Position numbers and translations under genes: made by a program. This document shows positions 16,667 through 25,572 of a stretch of 64,000 bases of DNA, piece by piece (the first letter of the stretch is position 1; each line of letters opens with the position of its first letter). The stretch is from Rhodococcus qingshengii JCM 15477 (GTDB lineage Bacteria; Actinomycetota; Actinomycetes; Mycobacteriales; Mycobacteriaceae): contig NZ_CP096567.1 of NCBI RefSeq assembly GCF_023221595.1, positions 124,001-188,000 on the forward strand, in the 5' to 3' direction. Below the pieces are notes generated by a model. It saw only the letters and a program-made list of their open reading frames with translations. It had not been told where the DNA came from and did not search any database.

Positions 16667-17821
16667 ATGAACGGGGGAGCCCATCCCGGTGATCGGTTGT
16701 CGACCGACATTAATGTCTCTACAAGAGTCGACGCGGTTCGAGCTGCAGACTTGGTCCGAACTGCTGACGTGATTCGGGTTGCGTCTGTACCTGCATCGCA
16801 CGTGTACGTCCGGCACTTGGCGCAACCCATGGGAAAAGACGGCGTCGTTCGTCTTGACGATCCGGTCCCCGCGGATGGCCGTAAGGTTCCTGGCGGCTGG
16901 TGGCCTCCGGTGATGCTCGATCCGGGATGGATCCGCGAGCATCATCACCTTTTTGATCTTTTTCATGTCCACTTCGGTTTCGACGCGATCGCACCGCAGG
17001 TAATGGAGGACATCGTCCACGAGTTACGCAGTCACGATATTCCTCTGGTCTACACGGTGCATGACCTGCGAAATCCCCACCATCCCGATCCCGAGTCGCA
17101 CCGGGAGATACTAGACGTGTTGGTACCGGCGGCGGACTCTCTGATCACCTTGACACCGGGGGCGGCTGCATCGGTCGCGAACGATTGGGGGCGGGAATGC
17201 GCTGTGCTGCCTCATCCTCATGTGATCGAATTGGACAACTTCGGTCTTGCGCGACCTCCGGGAACACAATTCACCGTGGGAGTGCACGTGAAAAGCCTGC
17301 GTCCCAACATGGATCCGTTTCCGGTGTTGAACACTCTGTCTTCGACGATTGCGACGTTGCCGGGTGCGCGATTGGTTGTGAACGTCCATGATGAGATCTT
17401 CGATCCCGACAATCATTGGTATGCGCCGCAGGCCGCGAAGAAGCTCTTGGAATACGATGATCGACCGGGTGTAGAGGTGGTGGTACATCCGTATTTCACC
17501 GACGACGAGTTGTGGAGATATCTGATGTCTCTGTCGGTTTCGGTCTTGCCGTATCGGTTCGGTACGCATTCTGGATGGCTGGAGGCATGTTACGACCTCG
17601 GGACATCCGTCATCGCTCCCAGCTGTGGGTTCTACGCACAACAGCAGGACTGCAAAATCTACGGGTTCGACGAGCGTCATTTCGACCCGGAGTCGCTGGA
17701 TCGATGTGTTCGTGAACTGTATTCAGCAGAGCCCGTGCGTCTTTCCGCTGGAATGCGTAGCAGGCAGCGCCGATTCCTTGCCTCTGCTCACCGCGAAATC
17801 TACGAGAAGGTTCTCGCATGA
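16667..17821 (+). CDS. glycosyltransferase, GT-B type (first of four)
   Basis: This 384-residue protein has the GT-B outline: an N-terminal Rossmann-like half with DLFHVHFGFDA and IPLVYTVHDLRNPHH (about 105-145), then a C-terminal half with a nucleotide-sugar-binding region (LMSLSVSVLPYRFGTHSGWLE, about 290-310). The GW.E motif and following SCGFYAQ resemble the E-x7-E region of GT4 enzymes, although weakly. AAGGAGTGAG precedes the ATG. Its stop overlaps the next start (ATGA). Donor and acceptor are unknown. Confidence 0.7.
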   Translation: MNGGAHPGDRLSTDINVSTRVDAVRAADLVRTADVIRVASVPASHVYVRHLAQPMGKDGVVRLDDPVPADGRKVPGGWWPPVMLDPGWIREHHHLFDLFHVHFGFDAIAPQVMEDIVHELRSHDIPLVYTVHDLRNPHHPDPESHREILDVLVPAADSLITLTPGAAASVANDWGRECAVLPHPHVIELDNFGLARPPGTQFTVGVHVKSLRPNMDPFPVLNTLSSTIATLPGARLVVNVHDEIFDPDNHWYAPQAAKKLLEYDDRPGVEVVVHPYFTDDELWRYLMSLSVSVLPYRFGTHSGWLEACYDLGTSVIAPSCGFYAQQQDCKIYGFDERHFDPESLDRCVRELYSAEPVRLSAGMRSRQRRFLASAHREIYEKVLA

Positions 17822-18951
17822 GCGCGTTACGCATAGCTCTGATCGCATCGAGTCGCTATCCCGTCAATCAACCGTTCGCCGGCGGTCTCGAAGCTCACGT
17901 ATGGCATCTGGCCGCAGCTCTGCGAAAAGCCGGCCACGATGTCACCCTTTTCGCCGGACATGGGTCAGATCCGCAGCTCGCTTGTGAGCTGATCGACGCC
18001 CGCCCAGCCCCCATCAGTACGGCTGCCAGAACTGACATCTCCATGCCGGCAGAGTATTTCATGCAAGAACACCATGCCTATCTCGACCTCATGCTCCGCC
18101 TCGCTCGTGACTATGCGGAGAGTTTCGACATCATCCACAATCACAGCCTGCACTACCTACCCGTGGCGATGGCGTCCACGCTGAGTGCTCCTGTGCTCAC
18201 CACTTTGCACACGCCGCCGACCCCGTGGCTGGAATCAGCCATCGCGGCAGGTGGGTCTCCCGGTCGGTTTGCTGCGGTGAGCCGTTTCACCGCCGATTCA
18301 TGGAAACAGGCAGCCGGCGACGTCGACGTCGTGCACAACGGCGTCGATACCGATCAATGGCGTCAGGGGCCCGGTGGGCATCGACTGATCTGGTTCGGAC
18401 GCATCGTTCCGGAAAAGGGCGCCCACCATGCGATTGCAGCCGCCAGAGAATCCGGTATGCCGTTGGTGCTTGCCGGGCCGATCAGTGACCATACGTATTT
18501 CAGAGAGCGAATCGAACCACAACTCGGCGACTCAGTTCGATATCTCGGCCATCTGGTGACTGACGATCTCGTTGCCGCGGTAGGGATGTCTGCTGTTGCA
18601 CTCGTGACCCCGCATTGGGACGAGCCCTACGGGTTGGTCGTGGCCGAGGCGCTTGCCTGCGGGACCCCGGTCGTGGCTTACAGGCGGGGTGGCATACCGG
18701 AAATCCTCACGCCCGATTGTGGTCGGCTGGTCCCAGCTGACGACGTGGCCGCGCTCTCCGTCGCGATCGGAGAGGCGAAACAGCTGGCTCGGCCGCACGC
18801 GCGGGCGCGCGCTGTGAACCACTGTTCGGAGCGAAGAATGGTAGACCGATATGTCGCACTGTACAACGAAATATACTCTGCACCAACCATATCCGGTACG
18901 TCCACGGCGGAAACTGTGCCCACGGCCACAACCCGGCGAGTAGGCCGATGA
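17818..18951 (+). CDS. GT4-family glycosyltransferase (second of four)
   Basis: A 377-residue typical GT4 enzyme. The N-terminal glycine-rich loop reads QPFAGGLEAHVWHLAAALRK (about 17-36). FDIIHNHSLHYLPVAMA lies near 102-118, HTPPTPW near 128, and the C-terminal half has RIVPEKGAHHAIAAARESG and the E-x7-E signature in DEPYGLVVAEALACGTPVVA (about 263-282). It transfers a sugar from a nucleotide donor with retention of configuration. It overlaps both neighbours by four bases (ATGA), so it is part of one operon. Confidence 0.85.
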   Translation: MSALRIALIASSRYPVNQPFAGGLEAHVWHLAAALRKAGHDVTLFAGHGSDPQLACELIDARPAPISTAARTDISMPAEYFMQEHHAYLDLMLRLARDYAESFDIIHNHSLHYLPVAMASTLSAPVLTTLHTPPTPWLESAIAAGGSPGRFAAVSRFTADSWKQAAGDVDVVHNGVDTDQWRQGPGGHRLIWFGRIVPEKGAHHAIAAARESGMPLVLAGPISDHTYFRERIEPQLGDSVRYLGHLVTDDLVAAVGMSAVALVTPHWDEPYGLVVAEALACGTPVVAYRRGGIPEILTPDCGRLVPADDVAALSVAIGEAKQLARPHARARAVNHCSERRMVDRYVALYNEIYSAPTISGTSTAETVPTATTRRVGR

Positions 18952-19955
18952 TCGGTTACTACATCCACCATCACGGGCGAGGTCACCTCACCCGTGCCGC
19001 GTCGATCGCGAGGAAACTGAATCTCGACGTCACCGCGCTCACCAGTGCCGATTCGGTTGCAGTGGAAGCCTTCGACGATCATGTTCAGTTGCAACTCGAC
19101 TACGGCGACGCACATGAGCTCGACCCCACGGCCAACGATGCTCTTCATTGGGCACCGATTCACGAAACCGGGCTTCGCGCTCGGATGGCACGAGTCGCCG
19201 AGTGGGTAGCGACTGCGCGTCCCGACGTCGTTGTCGTGGATGTATCCGTCGAAATCGCGACGTTCATTCGGTTGATGGGTGTCCCGGTCATCGTCGTGGC
19301 GATGCCAGGAGACAGGACCGATTTCACCCATCAGCTAGCGTATCGACTTGCAGATCACATCATCGCCGCCTGGCCGCAAGAGATATACAACCCGAGCTGG
19401 CTCCGCCCCCATGAGCACAAGACGACTTATGCGGGAGGTATCAGCCGGTTCGAAGGCCGGGAGAGCGCATCTCGTACCGTCGACAATTCCTCGTCTCCGC
19501 GAGTTCTGGTGTTGAGCGGCGCCGGTGGGTCAGCGGTCTCGAACGCTGACGTTCAAGCTGCTGCGGCACAGCATCATTCCTTCCACTGGAAAGGACTCGG
19601 ATTGCCGGGAGGGACGTGGGTCGCAGATCCCTGGCCGGAGATCTGCTCGAGCGACGTCGTAGTCTCGCACGCAGGCCAGAACGCGGTGGCCGACATCGCG
19701 ATCGCCGGTAAGCCCGCCATAGTGATCGCACAGGAACGTCCGTTCGGAGAACAGGTCGCGACCGCCGGAGCCCTGTCCCTGCACAATCTCGCGGTGACGC
19801 TGAAAGAATGGCCGGCACTCGAATCCTGGCCCGATTTGATCACCCAGGCACAGGCTCTCGATCGCGAAGGCTGGTCAAAGTGGCGGACTTCGGGTGCCGC
19901 TGCCCGTGCAGCGCGAGTCATCGAGTCAGTCGCGAGACGGCACAAGGCCCGCTGA
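18948..19955 (+). CDS. MurG-like glycosyltransferase (third of four)
   Basis: A 335-residue GT-B protein whose N-terminus, YYIHHHGRGHLTRAASIARKL, is the GHG-type loop of MurG/GT28-like enzymes. The C-terminal half has SSPRVLVLSGAGGSAVS, the donor-binding VVSHAGQNAVADIAIAGKPA (about 239-258) and ERPFGEQ. The SHAGQN motif parallels the MurG GGA/S-x-T/Q-x-x-E region that binds UDP-sugar. It is coupled by overlap to the enzyme before it and followed with one base gap by the fourth gene. The product may be an envelope glycolipid or a compatible glycoside, but this is not determined. Confidence 0.75.
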   Translation: MIGYYIHHHGRGHLTRAASIARKLNLDVTALTSADSVAVEAFDDHVQLQLDYGDAHELDPTANDALHWAPIHETGLRARMARVAEWVATARPDVVVVDVSVEIATFIRLMGVPVIVVAMPGDRTDFTHQLAYRLADHIIAAWPQEIYNPSWLRPHEHKTTYAGGISRFEGRESASRTVDNSSSPRVLVLSGAGGSAVSNADVQAAAAQHHSFHWKGLGLPGGTWVADPWPEICSSDVVVSHAGQNAVADIAIAGKPAIVIAQERPFGEQVATAGALSLHNLAVTLKEWPALESWPDLITQAQALDREGWSKWRTSGAAARAARVIESVARRHKAR

Positions 19956-19956
19956 C

Positions 19957-20823
19957 GTGAGGACAGCGGTGATTACGATTGTGCATGGGCGTCACGCGCA
20001 CTTGCGGATGCACCTGCGTGGTCTCGCTGCGAGTGCGAAGCTGCCGTACTCGCACGTCGTCGTCGCGATGGGCGACGAGACGGTGAAAACCGTCGTCGCG
20101 CAGGAGGGAAGCTCTGCCCACGTTGTGGAAATCGACGTTCCAGAAGGGGACCCTCTCCCGCTCGCCCTTGCCCGAAACATCGGAGCAGCAAAAGCTCGAT
20201 GCCGCGGCGCCGAGCTGCTCGTGTTCCTCGACGTCGATTGCATTCCAGCACCGACTCTTCTCGCTCGATATCACGAGACTGCATGTGCAGAGAACTCTAC
20301 TGCCTCTCTTTTCTGCGGACCCGTCACCTATTTGACGCAGCCGTTGTCTTCCCCGATTACGCCGGATGAGATGGCACTGCTCCACAATCCACATCCAGCA
20401 AGGCCGGCGCCCCCCGACAGGACGGTTCTCCGCGGGGACGACTTCGACCTCTTCTGGTCGTTGTCCTTCGCGGTCACTGAACTGACATGGCAAACCTTGG
20501 AAGGCTTCTGCGAGGATTACGTCGGGTATGGCGGGGAGGACACCGATTTTGCCTGGTCCGCCCGCGAAAAAGGCGTGAAACTGATTTGGGTCGGAGGAGC
20601 GGACGCCTACCATCAATTCCATCCCGTGTCGGATCCACCCGTCGAGCACCTTGAGAGCATTCTGGCGAATGCGTGGGTGTTTCATCAGAGGTGGGGACAG
20701 TGGCCGATGCAAGGATGGATCGACGCATTCCAAGAGATGGGTCTTGTGGAGTACCGACCACACATTCAACGCTGGGTGCAGATTCGGAACTCGAGCTCCG
20801 TGAACTGCGGTGGTAGAGCTTGA
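19957..20823 (+). CDS. GT2-family (GT-A fold) glycosyltransferase (fourth of four)
   Basis: A 288-residue GT-A enzyme starting at GTG 19957, one base after the previous stop. The N-terminal strand reads VRTAVITIVHGRHAHLR, the metal-binding DVDC lies in LLVFLDVDCIPAPTLL (about 89-104), and a galactosyltransferase-type C-terminal motif is FCEDYVGYGGEDTDFAWSAR with GGxDAYHQFH after it. The enzyme inverts configuration using a metal and nucleotide sugar. It completes the four-gene set, and its TGA forms the edge of the 362-bp repeat. Confidence 0.82.
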   Translation: MRTAVITIVHGRHAHLRMHLRGLAASAKLPYSHVVVAMGDETVKTVVAQEGSSAHVVEIDVPEGDPLPLALARNIGAAKARCRGAELLVFLDVDCIPAPTLLARYHETACAENSTASLFCGPVTYLTQPLSSPITPDEMALLHNPHPARPAPPDRTVLRGDDFDLFWSLSFAVTELTWQTLEGFCEDYVGYGGEDTDFAWSAREKGVKLIWVGGADAYHQFHPVSDPPVEHLESILANAWVFHQRWGQWPMQGWIDAFQEMGLVEYRPHIQRWVQIRNSSSVNCGGRA

Positions 20824-21181
20824 TTCGTCTTCGCGGTCGATGATTGAAGAAACGTCGGCCGGGGAAGGTGAGAGGAATGGCTACTTACAGAGTGATCAAT
20901 CCTGCGGGCGACGTCACCGCGACGCGCGACATCGAGAGCGCTGACGATGCGCATGCTTGGTTTGTGGATGCTCGCGCCGACAACTCGGAACTGGGATGGC
21001 GTATGGAAGTTCACCATGATGGCGAATGGTCGTTCTTCGACGACACCGAGGGCACATCCAGCTGAGCAGTCGCTCGACGGGTGTGACGAAGATGAGGAAG
21101 GACGTTCAAGCATGAGTCAATTACTCGCAGGACAGAAGGTGGCATTCCTCGTGGCGACGGAGGGAGTCGAACAGATCGAGT
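20820..21181. repeat. 362-bp direct repeat, copy A
   Basis: Matches 29476-29837 at a constant offset of 8656 bases with only a few substitutions. It contains a whole 62-residue gene and the first 23 codons of pfpI. The match ends sharply inside pfpI after CAGATCGAGT. Confidence 0.93.
20877..21065 (+). CDS. conserved 62-aa acidic protein, copy A
   Basis: Begins MATYRVINPAGDVTATRDIE with GAGAGGA just before the ATG. The composition suggests a small soluble beta/alpha protein (SADDAHAWFVDARADNSELG, WRMEVHHDGEWSFFDD). It is encoded by the 362-bp repeat and has the same protein sequence as the 29.5-kb copy. It precedes pfpI in both copies, so co-expression with that stress protein is likely. No family recognised. 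Confidence 0.7.
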   Translation: MATYRVINPAGDVTATRDIESADDAHAWFVDARADNSELGWRMEVHHDGEWSFFDDTEGTSS

Positions 21182-21213
21182 CGGCGGAGTCCGGAGTATT
21201 CGCCGAGGCATAA
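21112..21213 (+). pseudogene. pfpI fragment, truncated copy A
   Basis: Starts as MSQLLAGQKVAFLVATEGVE exactly like the complete pfpI at 29768, diverges after residue 23 at the repeat edge and stops after 33 residues. The catalytic part is missing. It is probably the scar of a duplication or recombination event. Confidence 0.85.
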
Positions 21214-21371
21214 GTGTGAGCTGGCTGCAGTCGGGCGCAAAGCTCAGGCGCGCCCGAACGAGCCGTTTCGGCTGGAAGTCGCGAGTCCCGGCAGTGCATT
21301 CGGAGACACGCGAACACGCGCTGATTGTGCCACCAGGTGAAACACCCGCCCAAAATATGAGGAGTTGCCCG

Positions 21372-21875
21372 ATGCCCGAAAGCCGCTCTTTCCTTCGGAA
21401 ATGGCTCCCGCGCACTGGAACGATGACAACGGCGGCCGCCGTTGCCGGTTCAGTTGCATCGAGATGGCCAGATCGAAGCCCATGGTTCGAGAAGCTGCGC
21501 AAGCCATCATTTCAGCCGCCGCCTATTACCTTCCCTGTCGTATGGACCGTTCTGTACGCCGACATCGCAGTAAGCACCGCCCTGACTCTTGAGCGCCTGA
21601 CCGAGAACGGGGACGAGACCGCTGCTCGCGACTACACCCGAGCCCTGACGACCAACCTCCTCGTGAACGCCGGCTGGAGTTGGGTGTTCTTTCGTTCGCA
21701 TCGACTCCGTACAGCACCCGTCGTCGCAGCCATCCTGACTGTAAGCAGCGCAGACTTGACGGGACGGACACTTCCGGTCAGACGAACGGCGGGAGTGGCA
21801 TTGGCGCCGTACCCGGTCTGGTGTGCATTTGCGACGGTTTTGTCCACAGCTCTTTGGCTCGAGAACCGGGGCTGA
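21372..21875 (+). CDS. TspO/MBR family membrane protein
   Basis: A 167-residue protein with five predicted membrane helices. The family signature is visible: PWFEKLRKPSFQPPPITFPVVWTVLY, with the conserved Trp, Pro-Ser-Phe and VW..LY pattern, then NAGWSWVFFRSHRL and a C-terminal PYPVWCAFATVLSTALW. TspO proteins bind porphyrins or sterols and respond to stress. ATG at 21372 is chosen because GAGGAG lies 6 bases upstream; a longer frame from 21216 adds an unlikely basic leader. It lies directly after the truncated pfpI. Confidence 0.85.
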   Translation: MPESRSFLRKWLPRTGTMTTAAAVAGSVASRWPDRSPWFEKLRKPSFQPPPITFPVVWTVLYADIAVSTALTLERLTENGDETAARDYTRALTTNLLVNAGWSWVFFRSHRLRTAPVVAAILTVSSADLTGRTLPVRRTAGVALAPYPVWCAFATVLSTALWLENRG

Positions 21876-21942
21876 ATTGCGGCCATGAACGAGTCGCAGG
21901 ATCCGCCGATTGCGATCAGCTGGCATCGGGTAGTTGTGCGGC

Positions 21943-22029
21943 ATGGAGATATTGGTGATTCTTGTCTTGGTCGGTGCAGTCGCGTTCGTAGTCGCGCGCA
22001 AACATTTCACAGGAAAGCGCGAGCCGTGA
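21943..22029 (+). CDS. 28-aa single-helix membrane microprotein
   Basis: The frame reads MEILVILVLVGAVAFVVARK and ends KHFTGKREP. It is one hydrophobic helix with a basic tail, typical of small membrane peptides. No strong ribosome site is seen (GTGCGGC before ATG). It lies between tspO and the frameshifted small gene. A similar-looking peptide precedes the other copy of the duplicated block at 29198. Confidence 0.45.
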   Translation: MEILVILVLVGAVAFVVARKHFTGKREP

Positions 22030-22073
22030 CGGGTGCCCTCCTATCCCGTTTCGACCACGATGCGGAAGCAAGG

Positions 22074-22315
22074 GTGACGAGATGGGCCCCTCGGGTCACG
22101 ATGCCGGACGGATCTACTCTCGACGAGTATTTTGGATCGGATAATGAGGCCATCCTGGAGGGCACGAAAGCCAATCATGGTGTGAATAGGGGAACAAAGT
22201 CGAGCGTTATGCTGGCGACGGAACGCTCGATCCGACGAAATTGCCGAATGGCGGGTATCGCGGAACCGTCCGAAAGCACCACACCGTTAGAGCTCGAGGC
22301 CATGGAACGAGCTGA
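22074..22315 (+). pseudogene. small ADGS-type protein, frameshifted copy
   Basis: From GTG 22074 the frame reads RVTMPDGSTLDEYFGSDNEA and AILEGTKANHGVNRG. One base is missing near 22198, after which the correct frame reads KVERYAGDGTLDPTKLPNGG YRGT to a stop at 22315. This matches the intact paralogue at 28667-28915 along its length (ITLADGSSGDEFFESDNQAI, RYDDRGRLLPTKLPPGG). Function unknown. Confidence 0.65.
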
Positions 22316-22325
22316 GATGTCCACG

Positions 22326-23804
22326 TCATGAGAGATCTTCGGTTGCAGGGCCTTCCAGAAGCTCACCGCTCGCAGTGAAGCGTGATCCGTGCAGTGGACA
22401 ATCCCAAGATCGTTCGGCGTCGTTCCAACTCACTATGCCGCCAAGATGCGGGCACACCGCGGAAACCTCCTGCATCACGCCGCCGACAGTGCTTCGGGCG
22501 ACAGGCGTAAGCCCTTCCCATACGACCTGGCCATGACTGCTGGACTCTGGGTCCTTATGCGCGAGTCGCTCAAACAAAGGCTTTATCCAGCCGCTCGTCA
22601 GGTGAACGGCCACTCCAGCATTGACCCGAACAGCATGGGGCACTCCGGACACTTGATTCCAATCCCATGGGGTATAGATTGCTGACCACTGTGCTCGGGT
22701 GCCGAGGACACTCGCAACCAGTGTCAGCGCGGCAGCGACCGAGTTGGTGATCCCCCATTTCGCGTAACCAGTGGCAATGAGGATCGAGGGGTCGCCCGGC
22801 AAAAGCTCTCCGACATAAGGGAGTTCGTTCACAGGCCGGTAGTCCTGTGCGGACCAGGAATGCGTCAGCTCGGCGCCGGGGAAGGTCTTGCCAGTCCAAT
22901 CGATCAACTCTTGCAGACACTGTGATGGCGATGCTGCGCGCCCGACTGGGTGGCCGTTACCACCGACGAGTAGCAAGTTGCTGTCGTTGCGCGGAGCGTA
23001 ACGAATCGACCGTTCCGGTTTGTCGACAGATATGTACATTCCTCGTGGAATATCGCCGGGAACTGTGAAGGCAGCAGCGTAGCTGCGTTGTGGTTCCAAG
23101 CGGGCAAAGAATGCACCTCGATCGAGTATTGGTGTTCCCGTGGCGATCACGACTCGAGCAGCGGTCACTACACCGCGGTTGGTATGCACCGAACGTCGAT
23201 GACGATTACCGTGCACGGTCCGGACCCGGGTCCCTTCGTGCACTGTTCCACCGCACTGGACGAAATCCTGGACCAGCGCGTCGAGTGCCTGGACTGCGTC
23301 GAATTGTGCTTGATCATCCAAGCGGAGCGCGCCAACCACCGGGAACGGCAAATCGACCACGTCGGTCCAGTGGGCATCGAGTCCCGCCGCACGTGCTGCA
23401 TCCAATTCTTCCCGCAAGGAGACGGTACCGCCAGTGCTGGTGGTATACGTGAAAGCCGATTCACGTTGTACTGCAACAGAATTGTCGGCGCAGTATCGCA
23501 GCAGCCACTGTCGTCCCTCCCTATTGGCCTCGACGTACGAGCGCACTGCCGACGGTGAGTGCTTCTTTGCAATGCTCGACAGTCGAGTGCCTTGGAGCAA
23601 ACTGATCTTGCCAGTCGTATTGCCGGTTGTGACAGCTCCGACGGTCCTGGATTCGAGTAACGCCACCGCACGACCGGCCCGGGCGAACAACAATGCCGTA
23701 ACCACACCTGTCATACCTGCCCCGACGACAATGGTGTCGTACTCACGCTCGGAGAATTCGGATGAGTATTCGGGGCGCGCCCCTTCGAGCCACAGGGAGG
23801 TCAT
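22326..23804 (-). CDS. FAD-dependent oxidoreductase with C-terminal Rieske [2Fe-2S] domain
   Basis: A 492-residue protein. A DAO-type FAD domain opens with YDTIVVGAGMTGVVTALLFA (dinucleotide-binding GAGMTG near residue 28) and contains RVVIATGTP and the second flavin segment PGDPSILIATGYAKWGITN. The C-terminal Rieske domain has CPHLGG (Cys451, His453) and CPLHGSRF (Cys469, His472), giving all four cluster ligands. This architecture is common in stress-associated clusters of actinobacteria and is thought to oxidise an unknown amine or acid. It is transcribed convergently with the small genes to its left. Confidence 0.88.
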   Translation of the reverse strand: MTSLWLEGARPEYSSEFSEREYDTIVVGAGMTGVVTALLFARAGRAVALLESRTVGAVTTGNTTGKISLLQGTRLSSIAKKHSPSAVRSYVEANREGRQWLLRYCADNSVAVQRESAFTYTTSTGGTVSLREELDAARAAGLDAHWTDVVDLPFPVVGALRLDDQAQFDAVQALDALVQDFVQCGGTVHEGTRVRTVHGNRHRRSVHTNRGVVTAARVVIATGTPILDRGAFFARLEPQRSYAAAFTVPGDIPRGMYISVDKPERSIRYAPRNDSNLLLVGGNGHPVGRAASPSQCLQELIDWTGKTFPGAELTHSWSAQDYRPVNELPYVGELLPGDPSILIATGYAKWGITNSVAAALTLVASVLGTRAQWSAIYTPWDWNQVSGVPHAVRVNAGVAVHLTSGWIKPLFERLAHKDPESSSHGQVVWEGLTPVARSTVGGVMQEVSAVCPHLGGIVSWNDAERSWDCPLHGSRFTASGELLEGPATEDLS

Positions 23805-23874
23805 GACCTACGGTTGCCTAGGGTGGTCGTATGAGAAACGTGGCTGCCGGCATCTCGCCGTAGTTGCGGGGACG

Positions 23875-24348
23875 TCACCGAATTGGGCTGTCCGTGTGGC
23901 TTTCCCGCTGCGCGAGAGGGGGAATCAAGAATCCGACTGCCACCATGCCTACTCCGAGCCCGAAGTGCAACCAGTTGTCGGCATCGTTGACCGGAACGAA
24001 GTTGGCGGAACTGTCTTGATCGATCAGCATGCCGTAGATCCACAGCACCAGGTAGATGATTCCGCCCCCGATTAGATACGCCTGCGCGCTGCGAGCCATA
24101 CGTGCCATTGCCAGACCTGCCACACCGAAGAGTAGATGAACCACGTTGTGCAAAACGGAGACTTCGAAGATCCCGAGGAGCTTCGCACCGGAATGATGAC
24201 CCGCGCCGGTCAGCATGTCGTAATTGGTTGTCACACCGGGAATGAAGCCGAGGATTCCGACTAGGAAAAACACCGCACCGACGGCTGCCGCGGCTATCTG
24301 CACTGCGGAATAGGTGCGACAGGTGCGACGATAATTTCGCTGTGCCAT
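23875..24348 (-). CDS. DUF4383 domain membrane protein
   Basis: A 157-residue protein with four membrane helices. The family pattern is visible: QIAAAAVGAVFFLVGILGFI PG, a GAGHHSGAKLLGIFEVSVLHN loop, VVHLLFGVAGLAMAR, and DNWLHFGLGVGMVAVG. The start at 24348 (MAQRNYRRTC) is preceded by GAGAGAAC. DUF4383 proteins are recurrent in SigF-type stress regulons of actinobacteria. The function is unknown. It lies 70 bases upstream of the FAD/Rieske gene on the same strand and may be co-transcribed with it. Confidence 0.85.
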   Translation of the reverse strand: MAQRNYRRTCRTYSAVQIAAAAVGAVFFLVGILGFIPGVTTNYDMLTGAGHHSGAKLLGIFEVSVLHNVVHLLFGVAGLAMARMARSAQAYLIGGGIIYLVLWIYGMLIDQDSSANFVPVNDADNWLHFGLGVGMVAVGFLIPPLAQRESHTDSPIR

Positions 24349-24604
24349 GATGGTTCTCTCGTTCTTTCGGTCCCGCAGTCGCTTCCGGGCTACCGGTATG
24401 ACGCGCGCTCCGCGGGCCCGGGGTTCGGTCTCTGCGTGGGGCGATTCCCAATCAACAGAGGGGATAAACGACTTTCGGACAGAGGTGAGGTCGAGGGAGA
24501 CCACTTTGTATCGGCGTTGTTGTCTCCTGAACTGAGGTGACAGGTGCATCACCCACTGAAATCCGTGCTCGACTGGCTTCGCAGCGGATACCCGGCGATT
24601 GACA

Positions 24605-24800
24605 ATTCCGAAACCACACGGTCCCCGGCGGCACGTCCTCATGCAGATGTGGACCGGCCTCGCCGGTGACGGCAAGCGCCAGCGTTGCTCCATCAAAGTA
24701 GCCGTGCCGTGCCATGATGCGCGCGGCCTCTTCGCTCACGATTGGGCCGTCGAGTACGTGAAGTACGGACCGCTTGACTTCGCTGCTGTAACCACGCTCG
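24605..24800 (-). pseudogene. decayed CinA C-terminal domain fragment
   Basis: About 65 codons on the minus strand match the middle of the intact CinA protein at 12356-12886: SSEVKRSVLHVLDGPIVSEE, AARIMARHGYFDGATLALAV, TGEAGP and PPGTVWF. Both ends are missing. It is a relic of a second cinA-like gene. Confidence 0.75.
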
Positions 24801-24839
24801 CGGCGAGCAGGTTCCGTCGGAACCGTTTGTGGACACGTA

Positions 24840-25462
24840 AAAGTTGTCTCGCGCCTTGGTGGAGTGCACCGGTGTCGACGGGGCGGTCGTGGCGTTGTTC
24901 GTGTCCGAAACGACACGGGATCTGATCTGCACCACCGGAACCCTTGCTGAGGAACTGACGAAATGCAGTTCACACTCGGTGAAGGGCAGTGTGGGCGCAG
25001 TGCTTTCACCGCCCTGAATTGCATGACGATATCGTCAGCGGCGAGGCGCTCGGGCGGTGGCCGATGTTCTCGACGCAAGCGGCAGCGTGGGGAGCTGCGA
25101 GCGTCTATGCCTACCCTGTCGATGCCGGCGGGGAACCGTTCGGGGTGTTCGAGATATACGGGCGGGCTCCGGTTGCGATGGCACAGCACGAGTACTTGAC
25201 GTGCCGACCGTATGCAGCCTCGATCGGGCGGGTGGTGATTTCCGAACTCGGTCCCGTGCATGCCCCAGTATGGCGATGGACGACACGGTGTCGGCGCGGC
25301 ATGTTGGCAGCGCAATGGGGGCTCCCGGTGGATGAGGCACTCATTCGGTAGCGCGCTGAAGCGTTCTCGCAGCAACGTCGAATAGCCGAGATCGCACGAG
25401 AGATGATCGCGGCGCCCACCTCGGCACCGACGTGTGACACCGGGCAGTCCCCGCCTGCATAG
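24840..25462 (+). pseudogene. GAF-ANTAR regulator, decayed (first)
   Basis: Pieces in three frames line up as one GAF-ANTAR protein. An N-terminal GAF part reads GVDGAVVALFVSETTRDLIC and MQFTLGEGQC. A shift leads to HDDIVSGEALGRWPMFSTQA and VYAYPVDAGGEPFGVFEIYG. After another damaged stretch comes the ANTAR part MLAAQWGLPVDEALIR, an in-frame TAG at 25349-25351, then RAEAFSQQRRIAEIAREMIA to a stop at 25462. ANTAR domains bind paired RNA hairpins and prevent termination. With several lesions this copy cannot make a normal protein. Confidence 0.75.
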
Positions 25463-25572
25463 TGATGGGAAATGCACTCGCGGTATCCCTCCGGGTAAGG
25501 TCAGGGTATCGGTGAAGCCAGCGCCGCCACCTTCGAGTGTGCGCAGGTTGGTGCCTGCGAGACAGGACCACC

